64,000 bases of DNA, from assembly GCA_016584305.1 (NCBI GenBank), contig JACEEZ010020250.1, positions 115,001-179,000 of the forward strand. Reading direction: 5' to 3'. The stretch comes from Chionoecetes opilio. Lineage: Eukaryota; Arthropoda; Malacostraca; Decapoda; Majidae. The notes below the pieces were generated by a model. That model did not search any database. It was not told where the DNA came from and worked only from the letters and a program-made list of their open reading frames with translations. Of this stretch, positions 1-11,350 are shown in pieces. The translations under genes and the position numbers were made by a program. Every line of letters starts with the position of its first letter. The stretch's first letter is position 1.

Positions 1-530
1 CACCTTTCATCCCCATCCATGAATTTATCTAGCCTCCTACTCCCCTGTAACCACCTGACGACTGAGTCCATTCCAATCATTTATCACCCTATTTGTGAAC
101 CAGTTTTTCCTTTATTTTTTTTAAATCTACGGTTTTCCAGCTTGAATCCGTTACTTCTTGTTCTACCCTGGTTAATAGCCGTAAGAACTTTTCCTACATC
201 GCCTATATTGTATCCCTTTATCTATTTAAAAACTTCTATCACATCGCCCCTTACTCTACGCCTCTCGAGTGGGTGTAATTTTAATAGCTTCAATCTCTTC
301 TCATAACTAAAGTTATGCATCCCATGAATAATTTTGGTCATCCTTCTCTGCACTGATAGGTGCAGAGCAGGATGTACCAAGAACATACATAAGAAAATAT
401 AGAGAAAAACATAGCACTACGAAGGCTATATCCATCTTGTAATACGGAGACCAAAACTGAACCGCATAGTCTAGGTGAGGTCTGACTAGAGCCAAATAAA
501 GCTTTGGAATAACCTCAGCACTTCCACTTT
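1..530 (-). mobile_element. CR1-like LINE, 3' end of reverse transcriptase ORF (fragment)
   Basis: Read on the minus strand, the sequence gives the C-terminal region of a non-LTR retrotransposon reverse transcriptase, including LVRPHLDYAVQFWSPYY at about 430-490. After a short foreign or decayed stretch (about 345-410) it resumes with a basic RMTKIIHGMHN-like segment followed by the helical tail typical of CR1-group ORF2. The catalytic palm is outside this fragment. The same family runs off the right edge of the window in the opposite orientation (61.6-64 kb). The reading frame is broken, so this is a dead copy. CR1-group assignment rests on motif recognition only. Confidence 0.75.
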
Positions 531-1115
<585 letters not shown>

Positions 1116-1581
1116 CGAGCATTCATCAACATTGCTATTTTTCCTCTTTTTTATTTCTTTAATTATGCACGTTAATACCGTCTTATTTTTCTTCATCGTT
1201 TCTCTTATACGTGCAGTACAAACAACAAATATAGGCTAAAAAGAATGATTATATAACAAGACTAACTAATAATCCCAAGCCTTGCTATGCTAGACTATTT
1301 ATTCCTTCTTATCGCTTAAATACACTCATGTATGCATAATGAACCCTGTACACAGTTATATAGAGATGGACGGGAGGGGAGGGGGGATGGGGTCCCCCCA
1401 GGGTCCAGAAGATAATGATAACTCATTAATAAAATAAGCAAGGTTTTAGTTACTCCTATAATCTTTCACTCTACTCAGCTAGGCAGCTATTTTTTGTCGT
1501 CTTACTCCCACCATTTATTCTCTCATTAACAAATCATTAATATAAAATATAATACAAGAAACATAAAAAAAAAGTTAAAGC
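1116..1581. other. no gene seen; one isolated G-rich motif
   Basis: AT-rich sequence with no supported gene. At 1364-1400 it carries a single GATGGACGGGAGGGG motif and a G/C block identical in style to the unit of the minisatellite that begins 180 bp further on, probably an isolated relic of that array. Confidence 0.5.
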
Positions 1582-2182
1582 TATCCACCTGTTTCCTCCC
1601 CTTAGCCAGAGGGAAGGAGGTAGATGGACGGGAGGGGGAGGGGAAGGGGAAGGGGGGAGGTTCCTCTTATCCACCTGTTTCCTCCCCTTAGCCAAAGGGA
1701 AGGAGGTAGATGGACGGGAGGGGGAGGGGAAGGGGAAGGGGGGAGGTTCCTCTTATCCACCTGTTTCCTCCCCTTAGCCAGAGGGAAGGAGGTAGATGGA
1801 CGGGAGGGGGAGGGGAAGGGGAATGGGGAGGTTCCTCTTATCCACCTGTTTCCTCCCCTTAGCCAGAGGGAAGGAGGTAGATGGACGGGAGGGGAAGGGG
1901 GGAGGTTCCTCTTATCCACCTGTTTCCTCCCCTTAGCCAGAGGGAAGGAGGTAAATGGACGGGAGGGGGAGGGGGAGGGGAAGGGGAAGGGGGAGGTTCC
2001 TCTTATCCACCTGTTTCCTCCCCTTAGCCAGAGGGAAGGAGGTAGATGGACGGGAGGGGGAGGGGAAGGGGAAGGGGAAGGGGGGAGGTTCCTCTTATCC
2101 ACCTGTTTCCTTCCTTTAGCCAGAGGGAAGGAGGTAGATGGACGGGAGGGGTAGGAGAAGTAGTAGTAGGAGGAGAAGGAGA
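1582..2182. repeat. G-rich minisatellite, seven units of 74-92 bp
   Basis: Tandem units start at 1582, 1668, 1754, 1839, 1913, 2004 and 2096 (lengths 86, 86, 85, 74, 91, 92, then a decayed last unit). Each starts TATCCACCTGTTTCC and includes AGCCAGAGGGAAGGAGG, then GATGGACGGG and a variable (GGGGA)n run. Length variation is confined to the GGGGA run, as expected from slippage. Runs of four or more G-tracts on the plus strand are compatible with G-quadruplex formation. Open frames on both strands are repeat artefacts. Confidence 0.95.
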
Positions 2183-2239
2183 GCAGAGGATTTTTTTTTC
2201 TCTCTTTTTTTTTTTTTTATATAAATTTATAGGAGTATT

Positions 2240-2490
2240 AAGGCGCTAGGGTGACTCGTCCAAGTGCCACGTGCTGAAGCCTAGCCAGCCGTGACATCTT
2301 GTTGCACTGAACCCTGAACAGTGAACACCGGGAACATGACATTCCCGGCAGTACTTCACGCCTCCTCGGGAACTCTCCCACACCCGAGGATATTTGTCGG
2401 TAAAGGATCTATGAGGGAATCGAACCCACACCTTTTTGCTGATGTATTGAAACACCAACACTTTACCACTGAGCTATCAAGCCCCAGGGA
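2240..2490 (-). mobile_element. tRNA-derived SINE
   Basis: On the minus strand an A box (TAGCTCAGTGGTAAAGTG, about 2458-2477) and a B box (GGGTTCGATTCC, about 2415-2427) sit at tRNA spacing, preceded by GGGGCTTGA. The body continues to about 2240 and is unlike a tRNA. This head differs from the other SINE heads in the window, so it is a separate family. Confidence 0.7.
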
Positions 2491-2999
2491 AAAATAGTAG
2501 AGAAGATATATTTGAACACCTCACCCGAAAGAAGGTAGGGTAGTGTAGCTACTAGGCTACTAACTCCAACCTCAGGACAGACACTCAGACAGTCAGAGAG
2601 AGGAATGAGCTAAGAGGATATTTATTTATATAACATACTTACATAATGCTTATGAGGTGAATAAAGTAACGATTAAATAATGTCATGTTAACACCAGTCA
2701 CGGCGGTATTAGGATTTGTTATGATGGTCAGCGGGTCGCACCCAAGGCACCTGAGAGCCTTCGCTTTACTGGTTAATAATGGACGACACATGTACTGCTT
2801 CCATGTATTTTGTTGATCATTGCAGTGTATATGTAAATATAGTCACGAAGATTACGGTGCGGCAGAAAGGTTGTATTGTAGATCCAAGGAAGGAGAAAGA
2901 GCGGTGCGAGACCCAGCTTTGGCGGTGGCTCTGTGTTGATTACGCAACCATCACTTCGTTGCGGGAAACTGAAGTGTTGGTTGGATAGTGTGTGTACTA
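2491..2999. other. unassigned interval with a small open frame
   Basis: No repeat or known family recognised. A 69-codon plus-strand open frame (2779-2988) has no domain I know and runs into the GT microsatellite. Without homology or splice evidence I treat it as chance. Confidence 0.3.
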
Positions 3000-3033
3000 A
3001 TTGTGTGTGCGTGTACTGTGTGTGTGTGTGTGT

Positions 3034-3081
<48 letters not shown>

Positions 3082-3155
3082 TGTGTGTGTTTGTATGTGT
3101 GTGTGTGTGTGCTGTGTGTATGTGTGTGTGTTTTTACTAATTGTGTGCGTGCGTG

Positions 3156-3231
<76 letters not shown>

Positions 3232-3270
3232 TAACACACACACACACACTCACACACACGCACACACACA
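3000..3270. repeat. (GT)n / (CA)n microsatellite
   Basis: About 270 bp of GT repeat with interruptions, switching to CA repeat at about 3234-3270. The strand switch makes a short GT/AC inverted arrangement. Cysteine/valine-rich open frames here are artefacts. Confidence 0.95.
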
Positions 3271-3299
3271 TTAAAAAGCCTAATCGGAAAACCTGCTTG

Positions 3300-3530
3300 A
3301 GAAGGGAGAAAGGTAAGAAGGAAGAAGGGAAGGAAGGAAGGTAGTACAGGAAGGAAGGAAAGTAGGAAAACAGGAAGGAAAGTATATAGGTAGGTAGGTA
3401 GGAAGGAAGGAAGGAAGGAATATAGAAAGGAAGGAAGGAAAGTAGGAAAGAAGGAAGGAAAGTATATAGGTCGGTAAGAAGGAAGGAAGGAAGAAAACTA
3501 GGAAAAAAAGGATCGGTAGGAAGGAAGGAA
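3300..3530. repeat. (GGAA)n / (GTAG)n purine-rich repeat
   Basis: A run of AAGG/GGAA tetranucleotides with a nested GTAGGTAGGTAGG block, strongly purine-biased on the plus strand. Open frames in it have no meaning. Confidence 0.9.
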
Positions 3531-3535
3531 GGTGG

Positions 3536-3870
3536 AGGTGTGTCAGGGTGTGGGTGGGAGGGGTGATGTGACTTGCAGGGAGGGGTGGTAGGGTGTAGGG
3601 TTGAAGGGTGTGTGGCAGGTGGCAAGGTATAAGGTGTATACATGGTGGGGGTGGCAGGGGTGATGTGACTTGCAGGGTAGGGTAGAAGGGAAGGAAGAAA
3701 GATATTTAGATAGAGGTGTGGTGGGGTGTCGAGAGGTGGGGGTGGCAGGGGTAGGGCGGTAGGGTGTAGGGTTGAAGGGTGTGTGGGAGGTGGGCAGGGT
3801 GTAAGGTGTGAGTGGCTCTGGTTTGTCTCCTTCACCTGGAGGGGGAGGCGTTGGGTTACCTGCGGGGGGG
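3536..3870. repeat. degenerate GGTGT-rich minisatellite
   Basis: The motif GGGGTGATGTGACTTGCAGG occurs near 3559 and again near 3657; a second motif, AGGGTGTAGGGTTGAAGGGT, occurs near 3590 and again near 3763. This indicates an old duplication of a block of 100-170 bp followed by divergence. It ends in an 11-G run near 3866. Confidence 0.7.
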
Positions 3871-3904
3871 GGGGGGGCAACGCGTTCTCACCTGGGCAGG
3901 GGAG

Positions 3905-4150
3905 GAATCACGAAATATATCAATGGAAAGCTAATAAAATTCCGCTTCTATTGATATGTTTCATGTAAAATGTTTTCTCGCAAAATATTAAATGGCGAAG
4001 AGTTTAAGTGAATATTAACTTCATCCATATTTCTTCACTCTCTCATAATGTCATTTCTTTAGTGTATTTTACAGTTTTTTATTTGATAATATTATAGAAC
4101 AAACATTTACGAAGATAATGGTATATCATTTATACTACATAGGAAGGGAA
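3905..4150 (-). repeat. dispersed AT-rich repeat R1, copy 1
   Basis: Reverse-complement copy of a repeat of about 300 bp found elsewhere at 7020-7299, 8528-8660 and 17555-17850. Shared blocks include GAAATGTTTGTTCTATAA, CCATTATGAGACT and TTAGCTTTCCATTGATATAT. It has no coding capacity and no clear pol III box. The class is unknown. Confidence 0.8.
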
Positions 4151-4344
4151 ATGGGAGTGATGTTCGAAAATGTCCGGAATCGCAAAACTGGCCTCCACTG
4201 GAAATAGCCCAAAATGAGTAGCAAGTCCAGTATACAGTAGTCTTTGACCTAACCTAACTTTTTAAGCTATTGACTGTATTTAATCCCTTTAATGTAAAAA
4301 CACGGTTACAAGCTGATTAGCTGATTGTTATATTTTGGATACTG
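4151..4344. other. unassigned interval
   Basis: No gene, RNA or repeat recognised. It contains CCTAACCTAAC, a single short stretch. Confidence 0.4.
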
Positions 4345-4799
<455 letters not shown>

Positions 4800-4904
4800 C
4801 TTCTTCCTACCCTCTTCTTCAATCATATATTGCACCTCTTTTTCATCTCACTATCTCTCTTTTTTTCTCTCTTTATTTTTTTTTCTCTCTCCCACAAACA
4901 CACG

Positions 4905-4909
4905 GCTGT

Positions 4910-4945
<36 letters not shown>

Positions 4946-5007
4946 CACACATACCGAGTCACACACACAGTAACATACACACACACATACACAAACAGAC
5001 ACACAAT

Positions 5008-5040
<33 letters not shown>

Positions 5041-5092
5041 ACACAGTCACACACACACATGCGCGCACACACACACACACACCCACACACTT
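4905..5092. repeat. (CA)n microsatellite
   Basis: Interrupted CA repeat of about 185 bp, immediately upstream of the SINE fragment that was split by the 5119-6810 element. Confidence 0.95.
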
Positions 5093-5118
5093 AGGGGAAC
5101 TCCGTAGTGTAAGGGTTA
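5093..5118 (+). mobile_element. tRNA-derived SINE, 5' part (split)
   Basis: The head CCGTAGTGTAAGGGTTA is the A-box half of a SINE whose remainder starts at 6811. The two halves join precisely when the intervening element and one TTA copy are removed. Confidence 0.75.
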
Positions 5119-6810
5119 AGCTCCCTTCACACATTCCATAATCGACCGACGATAGCGCCACCAATTTGATTATTGACGCTATCGTGAAATTTGACCACGA
5201 TAAACGCAGACCACGATAGCCTCACAACAACGTCACGCTGCCTGTACGTGTATGTGTACGTGTACTGTGTCATGGTGGTCGTAAGATGGTTACGATGGAG
5301 TCATGACAGTTGTAAGACTACGTCACGAATGGAAAATCAACGGTCATTTTGTCGTCACAATAGAGCTACGATAACCACGATAGTGCCATGAACGTATCAC
5401 GATAGCGTCAAGAACTAGCAATATGCCCCACACGTGGGTGGGGCCCCGGGGGGGTTGCCATGGTGATGGAGAAGGAAGGAGGGCTAGACCCCGGTAGAGA
5501 TGAAGGTGGGAGAAACAGGGCTGTGTTGGTGATGGAGAAGGGGGGGAAACGGAGGGAGGGGAGTTGTAATAAGGAAGGGGGTGTTGGTGGGGAAACGGAG
5601 GGGGGGGAGGCTTGGAGAAGGCGTTGTTGGAGGTGATGGCGATGTGTGGTTAAACGGGGGTCGGTGGTATCACCACATGGTGACGGAAGTAGGGGTAGGG
5701 TGTCCGGGGGTGGGGGGGGTATCACCACGCGGTGATGGGAGTGTATGGGGTGGGTGGAGGTGAATGAGAAAGGGGGGAGAAGGCGGAAGAGGGTGCAAAC
5801 AAGTCTATAAACATCTGTGACAATGTATTGTTGTCGTCATCTCCCGAAAAATGGTCCGATTCCTGGTCCATGGTGGCCATGGTGGTATGCGTGGTTGAAG
5901 AGACTGCTGGTTCTGCCGCGATAGGACTGAGTGAGGACCCGTCAGTCACTGAGGAGCGAAGGTGTCGCCGCCGGTTATTTTAAAGGGCCCGGCAGCATGG
6001 CCTGCCTGGGGAGCGAGGTGTCGCCGCCGGTTTAAAGGGCGCGAAGGCATTGTCCAGCCACGTGTGCGGCGTTCCCGCGAAAAGTGTATTGGTCTATCGT
6101 GACATATGTTTAGCGCTATCATGACGTATTCTTAGTGTTATCGTGACGCCTTCCTAGGACAATCGTGACACATTATTAGCTCTATCGTGACACACTGCAA
6201 CGGTTTTTCGCATGACACCTCGTCACGATAGACATACGAAGTGTCACGAAGTGTCACGAAGCTGCTACATAGATAACGATGGCGTCATGATAGATTTACG
6301 ATAGCGCTGCGTTGGGTACAAAAATCGGGGAGCTTCCCGATTTTTTAGTGCACGCACTAAGGCGGGGATCACACTACACGTTTTTGCTGTCCGTGTCTAC
6401 GTGAGTGTGGCGATCAGTGATGTCAGAGTGACGTCACTGATCGCCACGCCCACGTAGACGCGGACAAAGAATTGGGAGCTCAGAATAATGTGAGGCTGGG
6501 ACACACGTCTTTCAAGGTCAGTGACGTCAACACTGCTCCAGCAGGTGGTCGTGCGGAGCCTGGTTCAAACTTCACAGGCAGGAAGTGACGTCACTGTGAC
6601 GTACTGTGAGTCACTGATGACAAGACGCACGTAGACTACGTCCAGCAAAAACGTGAAGTGTGAACCGGGCCTAAATTTCCATGGCCTCGGCCGAGCGTGT
6701 CACGAGCGTTACAATCGGTCACGATGGACCCATAACCAGGACCATGACGGCGCTGCGCATTGCATTGTTGGCGCGTTCGTGGTTCCATTATGGAATGTGT
6801 GAAGGGGGCT
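5119..6810. mobile_element. Harbinger-like non-autonomous element (MITE), 1.69 kb
   Basis: Terminal inverted repeats begin AGCTCCCTTCACACATTCC at 5119 and, on the other strand, AGCCCCCTTCACACATTCC at 6810. Flanking direct repeats TTA (5116-5118 and 6811-6813) give a 3-bp target-site duplication of the TWA type seen for PIF/Harbinger. Both flanks inside the termini are packed with a short motif (CACGATAG / CTATCGTGA), pointing inward from each end at 5140-5410 and 6080-6320. The middle (5440-5790) is G-rich and non-coding. No transposase is present. Confidence 0.8.
6361..6671. mobile_element. nested Harbinger-like MITE, 311 bp
   Basis: Termini GGCGGGGATCACACTACACG (6361) and, on the other strand, GGCCCGGTTCACACTTCACG (6671) continue inward as matching TTTTTGCTG. 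TAA lies on both sides (6358-6360 and 6672-6674), a 3-bp TWA-type duplication. It sits inside the 5119-6810 element, so it is the younger insertion. Confidence 0.8.
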
Positions 6811-7015
6811 TTAGCACGCTCGGCTCACAAACGAGAAATCCCGGGTTCGATCCCCGGGCGGAGGGAAGACAGACGGGCGGTCTTCTTAAAACCCGAGCCC
6901 CTGTCCACCCAGCAGTGAATGGGTACCGGGTGTTAGCGTGGCCACCGAGAGACAAGGCCTGATGCATCGCCTGTGACGTCACACCATGTAGTGCCCACTC
7001 GTTCCGCTCCCCTTA
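6811..7015 (+). mobile_element. tRNA-derived SINE, 3' part (split)
   Basis: Continues the head at 5093-5118: GCACGCTCGGCTCACAA, a B box GGGTTCGATCCC (6843-6854), then a SINE body with GAATGGGTACCGGGTGTTAG. The B box and body are well kept, so the SINE was probably fairly young when it was split. Confidence 0.8.
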
Positions 7016-7019
7016 CAAG

Positions 7020-7299
7020 TTTAGATACCTAATATAGTGTTTATCAGTATAAAAGATATACTGTTATCTTCGGAAATGTTTGTTCTATAATATTATCAAC
7101 TAAAAAATCATAAAACACACAAAAGAAATGCCATTATGAGACTTTCAATAAATATGCATTAACTTAAACTCTTCACCATTTGATATTTTGCACGAAAACC
7201 TTTGACATGGAGAATATCAATAGAAGCGGAATTTAATTAGCTTTCCATTGATATATTTCGTTTAGTCATAAATGAATTAGCAGCATGCATAAATTAGCG
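7020..7299 (+). repeat. dispersed repeat R1, copy 2 (left part)
   Basis: Matches copies 1 and 4 over its length and ends ATAAATTAGCG at 7299, where a LINE is inserted. The repeat resumes at 8490 with TTAACTAAATA, exactly as the uninterrupted copy at about 17828-17843 reads (GCGTTAACTAAATA). Confidence 0.85.
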
Positions 7300-8478
7300 C
7301 TTCGCGCTTCGTGTCCTGGTGGCACGCCGACGTGAGTTTCGACAGGGGATGCTTGCAGCCTATGTTGGTCTCAAGAAGGCGTTTGACTCAGTGCATCGTG
7401 AGTCACTCTGGGATCATCTGCGACTTCGAGGGATTCCTGCAAAGACTATTGGTTTGATAACTGGTCTGTATTATGGGACTGAGAGTGCTGTGAAGTGTGG
7501 GGCCGGTGTATCCAGCTTCTTACCTGTGAATACAGGAGTGAGGCAAGGGTGCGTCCTTGCCCCATCACTTTTCAACGCTTGTATGGACTGGGTATTGACA
7601 AGGTTGTAGATCAAAGTGATTGTGGAGCATCCGTCGACAACACCAAGATCACTGATCTTGTTTTTGCCGATGATGCAGTAATCTTTGCTGAGTCGCTGGA
7701 GGTCCTGGTGATGGCTCTCGAGGCGCTGCACGAGGAGGCAAAGCCTTTGGGACTTGAGGTCTCCTGGCTCAAGACCAAGGTCCAGGTGTTTGGAGACTTA
7801 CTAGATGAAGCAGTACAGTCTGTTCATGCGTGTGGCGAGGACATTGAGATCTTGGAAAGTTTTACATACCTTGGTAGCGCAATCTATAATGACGGTGGTT
7901 CACGTCAAGAAGTCTTACGGCGGATTGGCATAGCCCACGGTGTTATGGACTCGCTCAGCGGGAGTATTTGGCGTTGTCGGTACCTGTGCAGAAGGACAAA
8001 GATCCGGATCTTCAAGTCGCTTGTGATCCCTGTCTTACTCTATGGTTGTGAGACATGCACACTAAATAGTGACTTGAAGAGACGAATCAATGCCTTTGGT
8101 AATAAGTGTCTTCGCAGAATCATGAGGTATCGCTGGGATGATTACGTGTCAAATCAGCGATTGCACCGTGAGATTGAATCGAGGCCTATTACCTGCATAG
8201 TCCGTCAGCGCCAACTTCGGCTATATGGGCATGTGGCACGCTACCCTGAAACCGATCCTTCCCATCGGGTTGTATCTGTAAGAGACAATCCGGCGTGGAG
8301 GAGGCCAAGGGGGCGCCCACAAGGATCGTGGCTGGGGCAAGTTGATGTTTCTTGTCGAGAGCTGCTTGGTATGGGAAAGGAGCCTGCATGGGAACTCGCG
8401 CGTGGTGACCCCCGGGAGTGGCGTCGTAGGGTGGGCGAAGCGACGCGCCCAATGGCGTATGCCCCCAATAATTGATTG
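7300..8478 (+). mobile_element. LINE (family L-B), 5'-truncated, with target-site duplication
   Basis: A 5'-truncated non-LTR retrotransposon. The exact 11-bp duplication ATAAATTAGCG flanks it (7289-7299 and 8479-8489). It starts mid reverse transcriptase and ends in a short TTGATTG tail. Truncation at the 5' end plus a target-site duplication is the signature of target-primed reverse transcription. Two older copies of the family are at 13.3-14.5 kb (minus) and 50.5-51.7 kb (plus). Confidence 0.9.
7319..8475 (+). pseudogene. LINE L-B reverse transcriptase, 5'-truncated, one frameshift
   Basis: The first frame (7319-7609) covers fingers and palm: a motif A region with KKAFDSVHRESLWDHL and then GVRQGCVLAPSLFN. 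After a one-base frame change near 7600 the second frame runs to the natural stop at 8475. It holds the catalytic FADDAVIF box (about 7662-7685), the thumb, and a C-terminal part with IPVLLYGCET and NAFGNKCLRRIM, closing in a WRRRVGEATRP-like end. One frame change across about 385 codons suggests a recent insertion. The endonuclease half is absent through 5' truncation. I am sure of the reverse transcriptase call but not of the clade. Confidence 0.88.
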
Positions 8479-8489
8479 ATAAATTAGCG

Positions 8490-8660
8490 TTAACTAAATA
8501 TAAAAAATCATGAAATCGGGTAATTTCTTACCTAATATATGTTTATTAGTATAAAATATATACTGTTATCTTTGGAAATGTTTGTTCTATAATATTATCC
8601 AATAAAAAACAGTAAAACACACTAAAGAAATGCCATTATGAGACTTTCAAGAAATATGCA
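8490..8660 (+). repeat. dispersed repeat R1: end of copy 2 and start of copy 3
   Basis: 8490-8527 finishes copy 2. From about 8528 a second head-to-tail copy begins (TACCTAATATATG, then GGAAATGTTTGTTCTATAA) and breaks off at 8660 against a SINE remnant. So R1 was tandem here before either insertion. Confidence 0.75.
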
Positions 8661-8830
8661 CGAACTCTCTCGGTGGCCACGGTGTTAGCCGGGGGTTTGT
8701 GACCCGCCTCCCTGGGTGGTGGCTTCGGCCAATAATAAAGATGAATGAGAGAAATAAATGTTGATATAGAGACGGGGCCATACGAGCGTTGCTCTGGCCC
8801 TGTAAAATACAACTAGATGAATACACACAC
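8661..8830 (-). mobile_element. SINE body remnant
   Basis: CTCTCGGTGGCCACGGTGTTAG (about 8666-8687) is close to the reverse complement of the body of the SINE at 6811-7015. The rest (GGGGCCATACGAGCGTTGCT, then CCCTGTAAAATACAACTAG) ends in a short CA repeat. The tRNA-like head is missing. Confidence 0.5.
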
Positions 8831-8940
8831 ACACACACACACACTATTGATAAAATTACACATACAATTGGTCAGCGTTTGATCTGCATTTCCTTAATGT
8901 AGAAAGTAATTATGGATTGATATTTTAATTACTATTGCTA

Positions 8941-8943
8941 ATG

Positions 8944-9014
<71 letters not shown>

Positions 9015-9029
9015 TATAATATTTATAAC

Positions 9030-9066
<37 letters not shown>
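8941..9066. repeat. (AAT)n microsatellite
   Basis: Trinucleotide ATA/AAT repeat of about 125 bp with a single AT-rich break near 9012-9030. Confidence 0.95.
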
Positions 9067-9067
<1 letters not shown>

Positions 9068-9164
9068 TAACGAAAATATAAATAATAAGTTAGAGATCTA
9101 AAATACGTATATGATGGATGAATATGAGAAAAAGAGATAGAGAGAATGAAAATATTAATACAAA

Positions 9165-9275
<111 letters not shown>

Positions 9276-9885
9276 CAGACAGAATCGTCGACATAACGCA
9301 GCGGTCTTTCTCCTATTTATGGTGTTAATCCATAAGATTTGATTTATCTCAAAACTCAAGATAACGCAGCCACATTTATCTCCTCTTTTCTCCATACCTC
9401 CCGCAACAAGCGAGAGGGTAGGTTTGGGTGTACTAAAAAGCAATGGCTACGATAGTACACAAACTGGCCTGAAGCTGTCATTGACCTGAACGAAAATATC
9501 AGGCAGCCACAGATCCGCTCAGTCCGTCTGAACAAGTCGAGATGAGAGCGTAGACCCTATCCACTTACGGTCATGTTTGCCTTAACTGGGCTATATGCCA
9601 ATCTATGTAAGCTGCTGGACAGGTTGGCTTTTGCATATATAACTACCGATACTTATCACATTTCAGACCGGAGATACATGCTGAACCAAAACGGTCCTTC
9701 GGCGACGAGACGGCTGGCCAGTTCACAGGTATGATCGGACAGTTGCAGCGGGAGGAATCTGACTTCTGCACCATTATGGCGCCAACTCCCGGTCGGCTTA
9801 GAGCTGTGGAATACCTCAGGTTGATATAATTAGGACATTTAGAAGTAATCAAAATTTAACAATTTTTGATATTATAATATTAGTT
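9276..9885. other. no gene recognised
   Basis: About 610 bp of mixed-composition sequence without tandem repeats, TE motifs or a credible reading frame. It directly precedes the foldback element and may be the pre-insertion locus. Confidence 0.4.
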
Positions 9886-11350
9886 ACTATAGTCTATTCA
9901 CTTAAGCTGGATTCCTGGGAGCGGCTCGATGCCTAGGCGAGTATGTAACGACGTCGCTGATTGGCTGATAGCCTCGGGCAGGGTGGCGATGGTGGTGGTA
10001 CTTGCCTCACCGCAACCCAAAACCCTTGCGTTGCCTCAGAAAAATATTCATATTTCTTGGCTTTACTCATCTCTTACACAAGATAGGCCTATTTTGTTTG
10101 CATCAGTAAATCAGGCAGTGATTGTTCAACAACAACGCGCCATTCATAACTCAATAGGGTAAAAACTAAAGTCATGACTGACTATCACAAGAGTAGGCGG
10201 ACTTTTAGGTTTTCAGTGCATTGAAATGTTGTACTCCTACCCGATATAACCAAGCTACCAGATAATAGTTATGAAAGCTGAGTTTACCATCGTGTTCATA
10301 ATACATTGCTGCATATCATGAGTATAAAAAAATTACAGTAAGACTACACTAATATTAAGATAATTAAAGGAAAGTAAAAGAGTGTATAAACATTATTTCT
10401 TGCTTATTTTGCTTCAACTCGCTCTAACTCCATAAGTTTTGGTCACATTCAATTTTCAAGAACTGTTTCAAAAGCCTTATACTTTTCCGCTTCCTGTGGT
10501 ATGTAGCACGTACCAATAAGGAAAATAGTAGGTGGTCAAAATGGCTAAGAAAGTTAAACTGTTTCAAACTGGTGCCGTGACGGGTGGAGTCTCTGATAGC
10601 TCTCCCGAAAACAGTCTCTCCTATATAGGGAGCAATGCTCACTCGTCATTGTGCCAGTTTGCAGTAGTAGTTTTAACTTTCTTAGCCATTTTGACCACCT
10701 ACTCTTTTCCTTATTGGTACGTGCTACATACCACAGGAAGCGGAAAAGTATAAGGCTTTTGAAACAGTTCTTGAAAATTGAATGTGACCAAAACTTATGG
10801 AGTTAGAGCGAGTTGAAGCAAAATAAGCAAGAAATAATGTTTATACACTCTTTTACTTTCCTTTAATTATCTTAATATTAGTGTAGTCTTACTGTAATTT
10901 TTTTATACTCATGATATGCAGCAATGTATTATGAACACGATGGTAAACTCAGCTTTCATAACTATTATCTGGTAGCTTGGTTATATCGGGTAGGAGTACA
11001 ACATTTCAATGCACTGAAAACCTAAAAGTCCGCCTACTCTTGTGATAGTCAGTCATGACTTTAGTTTTTACCCTATTGAGTTATGAATGGCGCGTTGTTG
11101 TTGAACAATCACTGCCTGATTTACTGATGCAAACAAAATAGGCCTATCTTGTGTAAGAGATGAGTAAAGCCAAGAAATATGAATATTTTTCTGAGGCAAC
11201 GCAAGGGTTTTGGGTTGCGGCTAGGCAAGTACCACCACCATCGCCACCCAGCCCGAGTCTATCAGCCAATCAGCGACGTCCTTACAAACTCGGCTAGGCA
11301 GCGAGCAGCTCCCAGCCCAGGAATCCAGGCTTAAGTGAATAGACTATAGT
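9886..11350. mobile_element. foldback element: long inverted repeat, about 675-bp arms
   Basis: The left arm (9886 to about 10558) and right arm (about 10673-11350) are near-identical reverse complements. Both termini read ACTATAGTCTATTCACTTAAG. The central 114 bp (10559-10672) is mostly unpaired, though blocks such as CAAACTGG also recur inverted. Differences between arms are scattered single bases and small indels, a few per hundred by eye and concentrated in the outer 110 bp. No transposase is present; the overlapping short frames centred on the loop mirror each other across the palindrome. The superfamily is undetermined. TA next to the termini is compatible with TA target duplication but not proven. 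Confidence 0.9.

Noticed and set aside
1582..2182. CRISPR array
   Set aside because: Tandem repeats without unique spacers, in a eukaryotic repeat context.
1602..2249. Long open frames on both strands through the G-rich minisatellite
   Set aside because: Unit lengths keep frames open by chance; content is the repeat only.
2779..2988. Possible host exon of 69 codons
   Set aside because: No homology I recognise, no splice signals, and it runs into a microsatellite.
2773..3880. Cys/Val- and His/Thr-rich and Pro-rich open frames
   Set aside because: Translations of GT/CA and GGAA/GGTGT repeats.
10424..10753. Two overlapping frames of about 72 codons at the centre of the foldback element
   Set aside because: They mirror each other across the palindrome and show no domain.
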